A stretch of DNA of 64,000 nucleotides, taken from Flavobacteriaceae bacterium R38 (lineage in GTDB: Bacteria; Bacteroidota; Bacteroidia; Flavobacteriales; Flavobacteriaceae). The notes below the pieces were generated by a model. The model ran no database searches. It was given only the letters and a program-made list of their open reading frames with translations, and was not told where the DNA came from. The DNA lies in the NCBI GenBank assembly GCA_009901575.1, contig WXYP01000004.1, forward strand, positions 372,001-436,000, given 5' to 3'. Shown in pieces: positions 9,130-17,247 of the stretch. How positions within the stretch are numbered: position 1 is the first letter of the stretch; each line of letters begins with the position of its first letter. Both the position numbers and the translations under genes were made by a program.

Positions 9130-9348
9130 ATGAAAAAAAGAAAATTGAATTCAAGATTAAGCTTGAGTAAACAAACTATTTCTAAAATGGAGACATCTTT
9201 TATAAAAGGGGGGACAGATGGAACAACAACTATAGACCCTGATTGTAATAGTGGTATTGATTTATGTGTGTTTACAGCACAAACAGATTGTGCAGAACCT
9301 TCAGCAATTTGTGTTAACTCAATTCAGGCTACCTGTACTTGTTGTTAA
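9130..9348 (+). CDS. GG-leader Cys-rich precursor peptide, copy 2
   Basis: 72 residues. The leader runs MKKRKLNSRLSLSKQTISKM and ends in FIKGG at residue 28. The core has seven Cys, ending TCTCC, and many Thr/Ser/Asp. It is divergent from TPR-AraC copy 1 across a 263-base gap that carries paired direct repeats and a promoter. A strong bidirectional terminator follows immediately, separating it from the convergent precursor at 9394. By leader similarity it belongs with the class I lanthipeptide-like precursors; the actual modification is unknown. Confidence 0.77.
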   Translation: MKKRKLNSRLSLSKQTISKMETSFIKGGTDGTTTIDPDCNSGIDLCVFTAQTDCAEPSAICVNSIQATCTCC

Positions 9349-9353
9349 AAATT

Positions 9354-9387
9354 AAAATACCCGTTATAATTTTATAACGGGTATTTT
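9354..9387. terminator. Bidirectional terminator between convergent precursor genes
   Basis: AAAATACCCGTTATAA pairs with TTATAACGGGTATTTT with almost no loop (16-bp arms), located between two convergent peptide genes and A/T-flanked for both directions. Confidence 0.9.
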
Positions 9388-9393
9388 GACTTT

Positions 9394-9627
9394 TCAATTA
9401 CATTGTAAACCACAACTTATATTACAAGTATTTAAATGACTTCTTGGGATTAGTGTTGAGGTTGCAGAACAGCAGTTACTTTCATTAGTATGATCAGGAT
9501 CCGGATTACAAATAGGGTCGTTAATAGTGATTCCTGAAGGATCTCCATTTCCAGCAATGATTGAATTAAGATTAGCAATACTTAATTTATGGAGTTTTAA
9601 CGTTTTTTGATGTTTTGATTTTTTCAT
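9394..9627 (-). CDS. GG-like-leader Cys-rich precursor peptide, copy 3
   Basis: 77 residues from the ATG at 9627; a longer frame exists upstream, but its extra 19 residues do not fit the MKK-starting leader family. The leader LKLHKLSIANLNSII matches the other copies, but the processing site reads AGNG rather than GG. The core has six Cys, including a CC pair and a terminal CGLQCN. It lies downstream of the TPR-AraC regulator copy 2 on the same strand, as copy 1 does relative to its regulator. The altered processing site may change cleavage position or reflect a different peptidase preference. Confidence 0.7.
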   Translation of the reverse strand: MKKSKHQKTLKLHKLSIANLNSIIAGNGDPSGITINDPICNPDPDHTNESNCCSATSTLIPRSHLNTCNISCGLQCN

Positions 9628-9757
9628 TATTAAAGATTTTAATTTTTCATAAATATAGAATTTGTTGATATTGAATTTTGACACATTACCATAGTTACCT
9701 ATCGAAATTCCATGAATATCGAGAATAGTTTCTTAAAAGACTGAATCTGACAATACT

Positions 9758-11437
9758 TTATTTTTCTAATTGCTTAATGAAAAATGAAGGATACACCCCG
9801 GAGTATTTATAAAACGTTTTTGCAAAAGTCTCTGCATGATTAAATCCGGCTTCATGAGCAATAGTTTTTATATCATATTTCCTATAAATTGTATCTGCTT
9901 GTAATCGTTTTATGGCATATTGTATTCTAAGATCATTGATATAAGTTCTAAAACTTTTATGCTCATAAGAGTTAATAACGATTGACAGATATTTAGAATT
10001 GGTATTTAATTTTTTTGATAGACTATTCAATGTGATTGTTTGATCTGTGAATTCGTTTTTTGTTTCAAATTCTTTTAAGTTCTGTATAATCTCATCTACT
10101 ATCTTTTTTGGAACATCAACCTGTTTTTTAGAAATTGTCTTTTTTGAATTCAGCCCTATATCTTTTTGATTTTCAATAAACCTGTTAAAACGCTTTTTAT
10201 AGCGTTTCTGCTTATAGAAAAAATAAAATGTCAAACTTCCAATAATGACAAGTAAAAAAGTGAGTATACTATTTTTATCTAATATTTTATCTTTTTGATT
10301 TTGAAGCTTGGCTATTAATGTGTTTTTCTCAATTAATAACTTATTATTATCGTAATTGGTAATAATTTTTTTAGATAAGTATTTATAGTTTTGTTGTAGA
10401 ATACTATCAAATAGTATCAATTGATTTATATAACGTAATTGGTTTTTGTAATCATTCTTCTTTTTATAATGATTAATCAATAATTCATAATTATCTCTTG
10501 TCTCAGGAATGATATTTTTATTCTTTATAAAAAGATTAGTGGCTTTTATCAGGTAATCGATTCCTTTGTCTGATTCTCCAATGTGGTAATACGATCTTCC
10601 TAAATATGAATACAATAAACAAAGGCTTGGATCACTTTGTATTTCTGTATAAAAAGGAATTGTCTTGGTAATACTATCAATAGCAATATTATACTTCTTC
10701 TTATAATATTCGATGATTCCTTGATTAGATACAAATTGATAGTACCATAATCCTTTTTGTTTTCTTTTTACAATTTTATCAAGCCCTTTTTTATTATAAA
10801 ACGTTGCAGAATCTAATTGCTTTAGGTGCTTATATGTTGATGCTAGTGTATGCAAAGTACTGTGATTATTATAATTAACAGCATTTTCATATTTGATACA
10901 TGTTTTAAAATGATGAAGAGCTTCCTGATATTCGCCAAGGTCTACTTTGAGTATTCCAATGTTGTATTCAATATTATTTAAGATTTCCAGGTTAGTATTT
11001 TTTTTAGCGAAATCATAAGCTAGCAAATAGTTGTCTAAGGCTTCTTTATGATTATAATCACTATGGAATAAACTACCTTTTAGGAGATAAGCTTGAGCAG
11101 GATAAATAGAATCTTCTTTATTTTTTGTTAACGCTATTAAACTATCCAGATAGTGTAATCTAATGTCTTTTTTTGATAAAATATTAGCCATGTAATAATA
11201 TCCATTGGCTAAATGTTGTGTGTCTTTTCCAGCTTTTGCTTTCTGTATATACGTATTGGCGTAAATATTTGAAACAGAATCGTTAAAATTAGAATCAATT
11301 ATAATTTTATCTAACTCTTCAAAAGTTTTTGCTTTTAATGAATCCGGAATTTTAAAAGAACTATGACTTTGAGCAAAGGAAATGAGAGTAAATCCAAAGT
11401 AAAATAATACGCTAAAAAATAAATGAAATCCCCCCAT
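9758..11437 (-). CDS. Membrane-anchored TPR-AraC transcriptional regulator, copy 2
   Basis: 559 residues with the same plan as the copy at 7160: signal peptide ending SFAQ (~22), TPR-like helical repeats, a transmembrane helix near residue 390 (ILTFLLVIIGSLTFYFF) and an AraC-type DNA-binding domain (~455-559). The two proteins share long near-identical stretches, including the start of the mature region (FKIPDxLKAKT) and the C-terminal SFFIKQLEK, so they arose by duplication. The most divergent parts are the TPR repeats, as expected if each copy recognises a different ligand. The divergent gene at 11678 and the co-directional gene at 9394 both encode GG precursors, completing the second cassette. 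Confidence 0.85.
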   Translation of the reverse strand: MGGFHLFFSVLFYFGFTLISFAQSHSSFKIPDSLKAKTFEELDKIIIDSNFNDSVSNIYANTYIQKAKAGKDTQHLANGYYYMANILSKKDIRLHYLDSLIALTKNKEDSIYPAQAYLLKGSLFHSDYNHKEALDNYLLAYDFAKKNTNLEILNNIEYNIGILKVDLGEYQEALHHFKTCIKYENAVNYNNHSTLHTLASTYKHLKQLDSATFYNKKGLDKIVKRKQKGLWYYQFVSNQGIIEYYKKKYNIAIDSITKTIPFYTEIQSDPSLCLLYSYLGRSYYHIGESDKGIDYLIKATNLFIKNKNIIPETRDNYELLINHYKKKNDYKNQLRYINQLILFDSILQQNYKYLSKKIITNYDNNKLLIEKNTLIAKLQNQKDKILDKNSILTFLLVIIGSLTFYFFYKQKRYKKRFNRFIENQKDIGLNSKKTISKKQVDVPKKIVDEIIQNLKEFETKNEFTDQTITLNSLSKKLNTNSKYLSIVINSYEHKSFRTYINDLRIQYAIKRLQADTIYRKYDIKTIAHEAGFNHAETFAKTFYKYSGVYPSFFIKQLEK

Positions 11438-11538
11438 ATTTATTAATAAACGATTTTTCTATTGAGTAAAGAAAAGTAAAATAAAATCTAAAATGAATTT
11501 TGCTTTTTAATATAGCAAATTATTCATGAAACAGAGAT

Positions 11539-11623
11539 GTCGACTTTCCGGAAATTCGAGTTGGTATTTCTGGAAAATCGAGAATGCTTCCTTGTTTTGA
11601 TGCTTTTTCTCAACCTACATTTA
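11539..11623 (+). promoter_or_regulatory. Direct-repeat operator and promoter of the divergent precursor, cassette 2
   Basis: Two related units, GTCGACTTTCCGGAAATTCG starting at 11539 and GTTGGTATTTCTGGAAAATC starting at 11560, lie 21 bases apart. A TTG at 11592-11594 and TACATTTA at 11616-11623 with a 21-base gap form the promoter of the precursor at 11678. The second unit begins 32 bases before the TTG, compared with 31 in cassette 1. The shared core is GTYGRYWTTYC-like. Confidence 0.6.
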
Positions 11624-11677
11624 CTTCAAAAGAAACACTTGCGCAAGTACATTAATCAATAATTAAAAATTTAAATC

Positions 11678-11896
11678 ATGAAAAAAAATCATTTAAAAAA
11701 ATTATCACTAAACAGGAAAACCATATCTAGCCTAAAAAGTAATACTTTGAATGGAGGGTGTCGAACTAGAACTACAGCACAAATAACTAATCATCCTGAT
11801 TGTCTGGAGCCTACAGGAGTTTCTGCTTGTTTGCCTTGTTTGGAGGAATTTACAGAAGGATGTCAAACATTTCCATTTTGTCCTCCTTGTCCATGA
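11678..11896 (+). CDS. GG-leader Cys-rich precursor peptide, copy 4
   Basis: 72 residues. The leader LKKLSLNRKTISSLK ends in LNGG at residue 27. The core starts directly with Cys and holds seven Cys, with ACLPC and a terminal PFCPPCP. It is divergent from TPR-AraC copy 2 across a 240-base gap with its own direct-repeat operator. It ends shortly before a terminator shared with the threonine dehydrogenase gene. It belongs to the same leader family as copies 1-3, with an unrelated core. Confidence 0.76.
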   Translation: MKKNHLKKLSLNRKTISSLKSNTLNGGCRTRTTAQITNHPDCLEPTGVSACLPCLEEFTEGCQTFPFCPPCP

Positions 11897-11921
11897 TAAT
11901 GGAGTTTCCAAACTTTTCAAA

Positions 11922-11949
11922 TTGGGTAAAATAGTTATATTTTACCCAA
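11922..11949. terminator. Bidirectional terminator overlapping a gene end
   Basis: TTGGGTAAAATA pairs with TATTTTACCCAA around a 4-base loop. The right arm covers the stop codon of the threonine dehydrogenase gene, so the hairpin serves both converging genes. Confidence 0.7.
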
Positions 11950-12892
11950 TAGTTGCTTTTAGGTTAGTCAGCATCGCTTTAGTCATAGATGCTAAGTCAA
12001 ACTCATGTTTCCAACCCCAGTCAGAACGAGCTTTAGCATCGTCTATACTCTGCGGCCAGGAATCGGCAATTTTTTGCCTGAAATCAGGATCATAAGAGAT
12101 GGTAAACTCCGGAATATGTTTTTTAATAGCAGCAGTTACTTCCTCAGGAGCAAAACTAATAGCTGCTAAATTATAAGAAGAACGTTCTTTGATATTAGCT
12201 TTATCAGCTTGCATAATTCCAATAGTAGCTTTAATGGCATCATCCATGTACATCATAGGAAGTATTGTTCCTTCACTTAGAAAACACTCGTAACTTCCTT
12301 TTTGAATTGCCTGATGATAAATGTCTACAGCATAGTCTGTAGTACCCCCGCCCGGATTGGTTTTCCAGCTTATAAGTCCGGGATAACGAATACTTCGTAC
12401 ATCTACATCATAGTTGTTAAAATAGTATTCACACCAACGTTCTCCTGCTAGTTTGCTGATTCCGTATACTGTAGTAGGCTCTGTAACTGTTTGTTGAGGT
12501 GTATTTTCTCTAGGAGTAGTCGGCCCAAAAACAGCAATAGAACTTGGCCAGAATATTTTTTTAATTAACCCGTCTTTAGCAAAATCCAAGATAGAGAGTA
12601 AAGAATTCATATTTAACTGCCAAGCTTTTTCCGGAAATTTTTCAGCAGTAGCAGATAGCATAGCGGCCATTAGGTATACTTCTTCAATTTGATATTTTCT
12701 AATGATACTTTCTAAAGCTATTTTATCAGTAACATCAAGTATTTCAAAAGGCCCCGAATTCATTAATTCATCATTACCTTCACGTATATCTGAAGCAATG
12801 ACATTAGAATCTCCATAAATTGTACGAAGTGCCAGTGTTAACTCAGAACCTATTTGTCCACAGGCACCAATAATTAAAATCTTTGTATTCAT
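11942..12892 (-). CDS. L-threonine 3-dehydrogenase, extended SDR type
   Basis: 316 residues. The N-terminal GACGQIG (residues 9-15) is the GxxGxxG NAD-binding motif of extended short-chain dehydrogenases. The catalytic Tyr143/Lys147 pair lies in YGISK, and SSIAVFG precedes it. The overall sequence matches the short-chain-type threonine dehydrogenases known from Flavobacterium relatives, which oxidise L-threonine to 2-amino-3-ketobutyrate with NAD+ and are unrelated to zinc-dependent Tdh. It is cytosolic and apparently monocistronic. A UDP-sugar epimerase is the alternative, less likely given the full-length match in character. Confidence 0.85.
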   Translation of the reverse strand: MNTKILIIGACGQIGSELTLALRTIYGDSNVIASDIREGNDELMNSGPFEILDVTDKIALESIIRKYQIEEVYLMAAMLSATAEKFPEKAWQLNMNSLLSILDFAKDGLIKKIFWPSSIAVFGPTTPRENTPQQTVTEPTTVYGISKLAGERWCEYYFNNYDVDVRSIRYPGLISWKTNPGGGTTDYAVDIYHQAIQKGSYECFLSEGTILPMMYMDDAIKATIGIMQADKANIKERSSYNLAAISFAPEEVTAAIKKHIPEFTISYDPDFRQKIADSWPQSIDDAKARSDWGWKHEFDLASMTKAMLTNLKATIG

Positions 12893-13154
12893 GCAGGGTA
12901 ATTAGAAGAATCCAAAGATAGCAATTTCACCCATATTTCAATATAGATTTTAAGATTACATTATATAATTCATAAAAAGAATGCTTATTATGAATTCATT
13001 AATAAAGAATATTCAATAAAATGGATTAAAAATTATTAAAAAGCCTGTTTTTATATATTATATTTTATCCTAATAAATAGTATCTTAGTGGCATGAAAAA
13101 AATAAGTATTCATCTTTCGCTATTGAATGATAAAATGCCTGTAATAAAATTAAG

Positions 13155-13670
13155 ATGTTGATAAATAGATTATTGCTTTTATTTTTTCTACCGCTGTTTT
13201 CTTTAATTTCTTGTACCAACGATAGTCAAAAAAATAATGTAGAAATAGAAGCTAAAGACACAGTTCAAATTACAATACAAATGCCGGCTATAGTTAATTT
13301 GAATCCGAAAGTTTTCCCCGAAATTGCTGCCTGGAATACTTTTAAGGAATTGGAAGCTGAAATTGAAAAACTATATGATTTTAAAGAGAATGAAGATTTT
13401 TCTTTTATTATAGATGAATTGATAAAAAAGGAAAAAGCTCTGAGTTCAAAAGTTTTTCCAGAAAAATTTAATACTCCATCTGTTAAAAGTAGAGTGCTGG
13501 TTTTAAAAACTTATATCCTGCAAACTAAAGCCGCTATTGACGACAAAGAGGATGAAGAGGTAATAATGAAACAAAAAGAAAAAATAATAGTAGCTTACAA
13601 TGCATTATTAAAACAGTTTAATGAAAGGCTGGAAGAGAATTTGGCAGACGAATTTTTAAATAAAAATTAA
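13155..13670 (+). CDS. Uncharacterised lipoprotein
   Basis: 171 residues. A hydrophobic N-terminus ends in the lipobox LISC (about residue 20), predicting lipid anchoring. The rest is charged and helical, with EIAAWNTFKELEAEIEKLY and a Lys/Glu-rich C-terminal half suggesting a helical bundle. I do not recognise the family. It is followed after 3 bases by the gene at 13674 and then the M13 peptidase on the same strand, so the three may be co-transcribed. Confidence 0.6.
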   Translation: MLINRLLLLFFLPLFSLISCTNDSQKNNVEIEAKDTVQITIQMPAIVNLNPKVFPEIAAWNTFKELEAEIEKLYDFKENEDFSFIIDELIKKEKALSSKVFPEKFNTPSVKSRVLVLKTYILQTKAAIDDKEDEEVIMKQKEKIIVAYNALLKQFNERLEENLADEFLNKN

Positions 13671-13673
13671 AAC

Positions 13674-14180
13674 ATGATTAAAAACTGGACAATATTGTTA
13701 TTGACTCTTTTTTGTTTAAGTACGATTAATGCCCAGGAATCAGAAGAAAAAAAGGCAATTAGTGAAGTTTTGAATAGTTGGCATAAAGCCGCTGCAGACG
13801 CTAATTTCAAAGTGTATTTTGAAAAAATGACCCCCAATGGTATTTTTATAGGAACAGATGCTACAGAAAATTGGACTATTGATGAATTTAAAGCATTTGC
13901 AAAACCTTATTTTGATAGGGGGAGCACATGGAACTTTACTGCTATTGACCGAAATATATTTTTAGATGCTTCTTCTAAAAATATAGCATGGTTTGATGAA
14001 CTTCTCAATACTCAAATGGAATTATGCAGGGGTAGTGGGGTGATGAAAAAAGTGAATGGAGAATGGAAAATTGCTCATTATGTACTATCTATGGCAATAC
14101 CAAATGAGAATATAACAGAAATAGTGGCTATTAAGAAAGAACGTGATAGTATTATAAAATCAGGGTTGCTTAAACATTAA
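13674..14180 (+). CDS. Secreted SnoaL-like/NTF2-like protein
   Basis: 168 residues with a clear signal peptide (ending INAQE, about residue 22). The mature part has the order of a SnoaL-like NTF2 fold: an N-terminal helix with LNSWHKAAADANFKVYFEKM, a strand-turn with NGIFIGTDATENWT, and a closing strand GEWKIAHYVLSM. Such domains bind small ligands or act as accessory subunits; no catalytic assignment is possible here. It starts 3 bases after the preceding lipoprotein gene. Confidence 0.7.
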   Translation: MIKNWTILLLTLFCLSTINAQESEEKKAISEVLNSWHKAAADANFKVYFEKMTPNGIFIGTDATENWTIDEFKAFAKPYFDRGSTWNFTAIDRNIFLDASSKNIAWFDELLNTQMELCRGSGVMKKVNGEWKIAHYVLSMAIPNENITEIVAIKKERDSIIKSGLLKH

Positions 14181-14253
14181 ATATAACTGAAATATTAATT
14201 AAAGAATTATTTACACTAACCGAAAAGGATTGAATAACGTAAAATTTTTAAAA

Positions 14254-16323
14254 ATGAAAACTACAAGTAAAATGCTTTTGGCATTTGGATTGGCTGGAGC
14301 TCTTTCTCTTACTTCCTGTGAACAGGAAAAAAAGAAAAATGAGGAAACAGCCGAAGTAAAAATTCCAGGAATAGTATTGGAGAATATGGATACATCTGTA
14401 GACCCGAAAGAGGATTTCTACAGTTATGTGAATGGAAGCTGGGCAAAGAATAATCAAATCCCTGATGACAGAAGTGTTTGGGGAGGTTTTAGCGTATTAA
14501 GAAAACAGACAGATGCAGATATGCTGGATATCCTTAATAAAGCTAAAGAAAATGGAACTTATGGATCTAATACAGATCAAGGGAAAGCTTTAATGGTTTT
14601 TGCAACAGAATTAGATACAGTGGCAAGAAATGAAGCTGGAATAACTCCGATTAAGCCTTTGCTTTCTGCGATTGATGGAATTAATAACCTTAATGATATG
14701 CAGACAGTTTTGGCTACTACGCTTGGAGTATCTGCACCTTTTATAGGTTTAGGAGCTTCTCCGGACCTTAATGACAGTAGTATGAATATTGCCTGGATAT
14801 TCTCAGGAGGATTAGGATTGCCAGATCGTGATTTTTATTTAGAACAAGACGATAAGTCTAAAGAAATCAGAGGGCAATATGTAGATCATATTACAAGAAT
14901 GCTGCAGTTTATTGATTATGATGAAGCTCAGGCGCGTGCAGCTGCCGAAAAAGTATTAAGCCTTGAAACAAAACTTGCAGAACCAAGATACGATAAAGTA
15001 CAGCGTAGAGACGCTCGTAATTTCAACAATATAAAAACAGTTGAAGAATTATCTGCCTTGACACCTGCTATAAACTGGGAGAAGTATATTACCGATTTAG
15101 GAGTGACTAAAAAATTGGAGAAAGTAAATGTATTTGATCCTAATTATATGGAAGCATTACAAAAATTCTTTAAAGAAACCAATATTGATGATATTAAAAC
15201 ATTGATGACCTGGAGTACTTTAAATAATGCTACCGGATTTTTAACTACAGAAATAGATAAAGCAAACTGGGATTTTTACAGTAAAACCTTAAGAGGGCAA
15301 AAAGCTCAAAGAGATGCTCAAGAACGCGCTTTAGGTACTGTTAATGGAGCCGTAGGAGAAGCTGTTGGACAATTATATGTGGATGCTAAGTTTCCTCCTG
15401 AAGCAAAAGAAAAAGCAGAAAAAATGATTGCTAATGTAATCACTGCTTTCCAAAACAGAATAAAGAATTTGGAATGGATGAGTGAAGACACTAAACTTAA
15501 AGCTATTGAAAAGCTGGACAAGTTTACGGTTAAAATTGCATATCCTGATAAATGGATTGATTATTCTGAACTAGATATCAAAGAAGGCAATACTTATGCA
15601 GAAAATATGATTGCAGTAGGACAATGGGGAAGAAAAAGAAACCTAAAAGATATTGAAGAGCCTGTAGACAGATCGCGTTGGGGAATGTCTCCACAAACGG
15701 TGAACGCGTATTTTAATCCTAGAAATAATGAAATAGTATTCCCTGCAGCCATATTACAACCACCTTTTTATAACTATACAGCAGATGAAGCTGTGAATTA
15801 TGGTGGAATTGGAGCAGTAATTGGACATGAGATTTCTCATGCTTTTGATGATTCAGGAGCACGTTATGATGGAGACGGAAACTTAAATAACTGGTGGACA
15901 CCGGAAGATTTAGCTCAGTTTGAAGAAAGAGGAGGTGCTTTAGCAGATCAGTATAGTGCTATTGAAGTTTTAGAAGGAGTTAATATTAACGGAAAGTTTA
16001 CTTTAGGTGAAAACATAGGTGACCTTGGAGGAGTATTAGGAGCTTACGATGGTTTACAATTATATTTTGAAGAAAACGGAAGACCGGAAAATATTGACGG
16101 ATTTACACCAGAGCAACGTTTCTTTATGTCATGGGCTACAGTATGGAGAACATTATCAAGAGATGAAGCGTTACGTAACCAGGTAAAAACAGATCCGCAT
16201 TCTCCAGGTAAAGTAAGAGCTGTACAACCACTTTTAAACATCGATGCTTTTTATGAAGCATTCGATATTAAAGAAGGAGATCCAATGTTTATGCCAGTAG
16301 AAGAAAGAGTAAGAATCTGGTAA
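14254..16323 (+). CDS. pepO: M13 family metallopeptidase (PepO/neprilysin-like), lipoprotein
   Basis: 689 residues from the ATG at 14254; a TTG nine codons earlier extends the frame but would displace the signal sequence. The N-terminus carries the lipobox LTSC. The zinc motif HEISH lies at residues 525-529, preceded by the substrate-binding NAYFNP segment and followed by ENIGDLGG, which supplies the third zinc ligand. The C-terminus ends in RVRIW, as in family members that close with an R.W. It would degrade oligopeptides in the periplasm or at the surface. It probably follows the two small secreted proteins in one transcript. Confidence 0.92.
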   Translation: MKTTSKMLLAFGLAGALSLTSCEQEKKKNEETAEVKIPGIVLENMDTSVDPKEDFYSYVNGSWAKNNQIPDDRSVWGGFSVLRKQTDADMLDILNKAKENGTYGSNTDQGKALMVFATELDTVARNEAGITPIKPLLSAIDGINNLNDMQTVLATTLGVSAPFIGLGASPDLNDSSMNIAWIFSGGLGLPDRDFYLEQDDKSKEIRGQYVDHITRMLQFIDYDEAQARAAAEKVLSLETKLAEPRYDKVQRRDARNFNNIKTVEELSALTPAINWEKYITDLGVTKKLEKVNVFDPNYMEALQKFFKETNIDDIKTLMTWSTLNNATGFLTTEIDKANWDFYSKTLRGQKAQRDAQERALGTVNGAVGEAVGQLYVDAKFPPEAKEKAEKMIANVITAFQNRIKNLEWMSEDTKLKAIEKLDKFTVKIAYPDKWIDYSELDIKEGNTYAENMIAVGQWGRKRNLKDIEEPVDRSRWGMSPQTVNAYFNPRNNEIVFPAAILQPPFYNYTADEAVNYGGIGAVIGHEISHAFDDSGARYDGDGNLNNWWTPEDLAQFEERGGALADQYSAIEVLEGVNINGKFTLGENIGDLGGVLGAYDGLQLYFEENGRPENIDGFTPEQRFFMSWATVWRTLSRDEALRNQVKTDPHSPGKVRAVQPLLNIDAFYEAFDIKEGDPMFMPVEERVRIW

Positions 16324-16343
16324 TTATTGCCTTGGATAATAAT

Positions 16344-16380
16344 AAAAAAGGGAGATGTTTTAAAACATCTCCCTTTTTTA
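16344..16380. terminator. Bidirectional terminator
   Basis: AAAAAAGGGAGATGTTTT pairs with its near-complete complement ending CCCTTTTTT, between the converging M13 peptidase gene and the gene at 16399. Confidence 0.9.
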
Positions 16381-16398
16381 TTCTGCTGTCTTTTCTAT

Positions 16399-17109
16399 TT
16401 ATTGCTTTGGAGTACTTCCTTCTTCTTCTTGTTTTTTACGAGTTAATAGTGCCTGTTTGGTAATATTAACCAAATTAAAATTAGGAGCTATTTTTAAAGC
16501 TTCATCCATTATTGCCACAACTCCATCGATATTATTAGGATCTTTTTTGAAAGCGATAAGTGATTTTAAATAAGTAAAACCAGCCTTAATAGGAACTTCA
16601 TAAGGGGTTTGACTTTCATAATAAGCGTACTTCATTTCATCTTTGGCATTTGCCAATCCAAATTCTATTACCTCTGTAGCCCCATCTAAATCTTCCATTT
16701 GTATCTTAAGATCGGCTATTTCATAAGCATAAAATGAGTTCTGTTTACGAGTAAAAAGAACTTCATAATGCTCAAGAGATCTTTTAGGTTGATTCAGGGC
16801 TTTTAATGCTACTGCTTTAACCTCTACAGCCAAATCTGAATCAGTAGCATTTTTTTCTATTCCTATAGTATTTAAAGCTTGTACATGTTTTCCACTGTTA
16901 GTATATAGGTATGCAAGTGTGTCTTTTCTGGCCTGAGATGGAGAAATAATATTAAGATGTGTTATTGCATTGATTATGCCTTGTACATCTCCCTGTAGCT
17001 TCATTTGTTTGTAATAAGTTTCATAATGAGCTAATAAATCATTTTTATTACCCTGAGCCTGCGACATTAAAACACTTCCAAAGAAGAGTATAAATACTAA
17101 TTTTTTCAT
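16399..17109 (-). CDS. Secreted TPR-like protein of unknown function
   Basis: 236 residues with a signal peptide (ending MSQAQG, ~19). The remainder is helical with repeat-like units (AYLYTNSGKHVQALNTIG; KALNQPKRSLEHYEVLFTRK; ADLKIQMEDLDGATEVIEFG), consistent with four to five degenerate TPRs in the periplasm. It ends in a Lys/Glu-rich tail. I do not recognise a specific function. It is transcribed alone, with a 138-base gap to the next gene upstream in the window. Confidence 0.65.
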   Translation of the reverse strand: MKKLVFILFFGSVLMSQAQGNKNDLLAHYETYYKQMKLQGDVQGIINAITHLNIISPSQARKDTLAYLYTNSGKHVQALNTIGIEKNATDSDLAVEVKAVALKALNQPKRSLEHYEVLFTRKQNSFYAYEIADLKIQMEDLDGATEVIEFGLANAKDEMKYAYYESQTPYEVPIKAGFTYLKSLIAFKKDPNNIDGVVAIMDEALKIAPNFNLVNITKQALLTRKKQEEEGSTPKQ

Positions 17110-17247
17110 TCTATTAAGTTTGAGTTTTTAGATTGTTTCTGTAAACGTAATACTATTGATACTGTCAAAATCTATTCCAGATTTATTTTTTCGTTTTCAA
17201 ATCTATTAAAATAATTATACATAACTCTTAATGAGATGCTAAAAGCT

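Noticed and set aside
13093-13161. 22-codon ORF (MKKISIHLSLLNDKMPVIKL...) overlapping the start of the lipoprotein gene at 13155
   Set aside because: It starts like a GG leader but has no GG site and no Cys-rich core; probably chance overlap.
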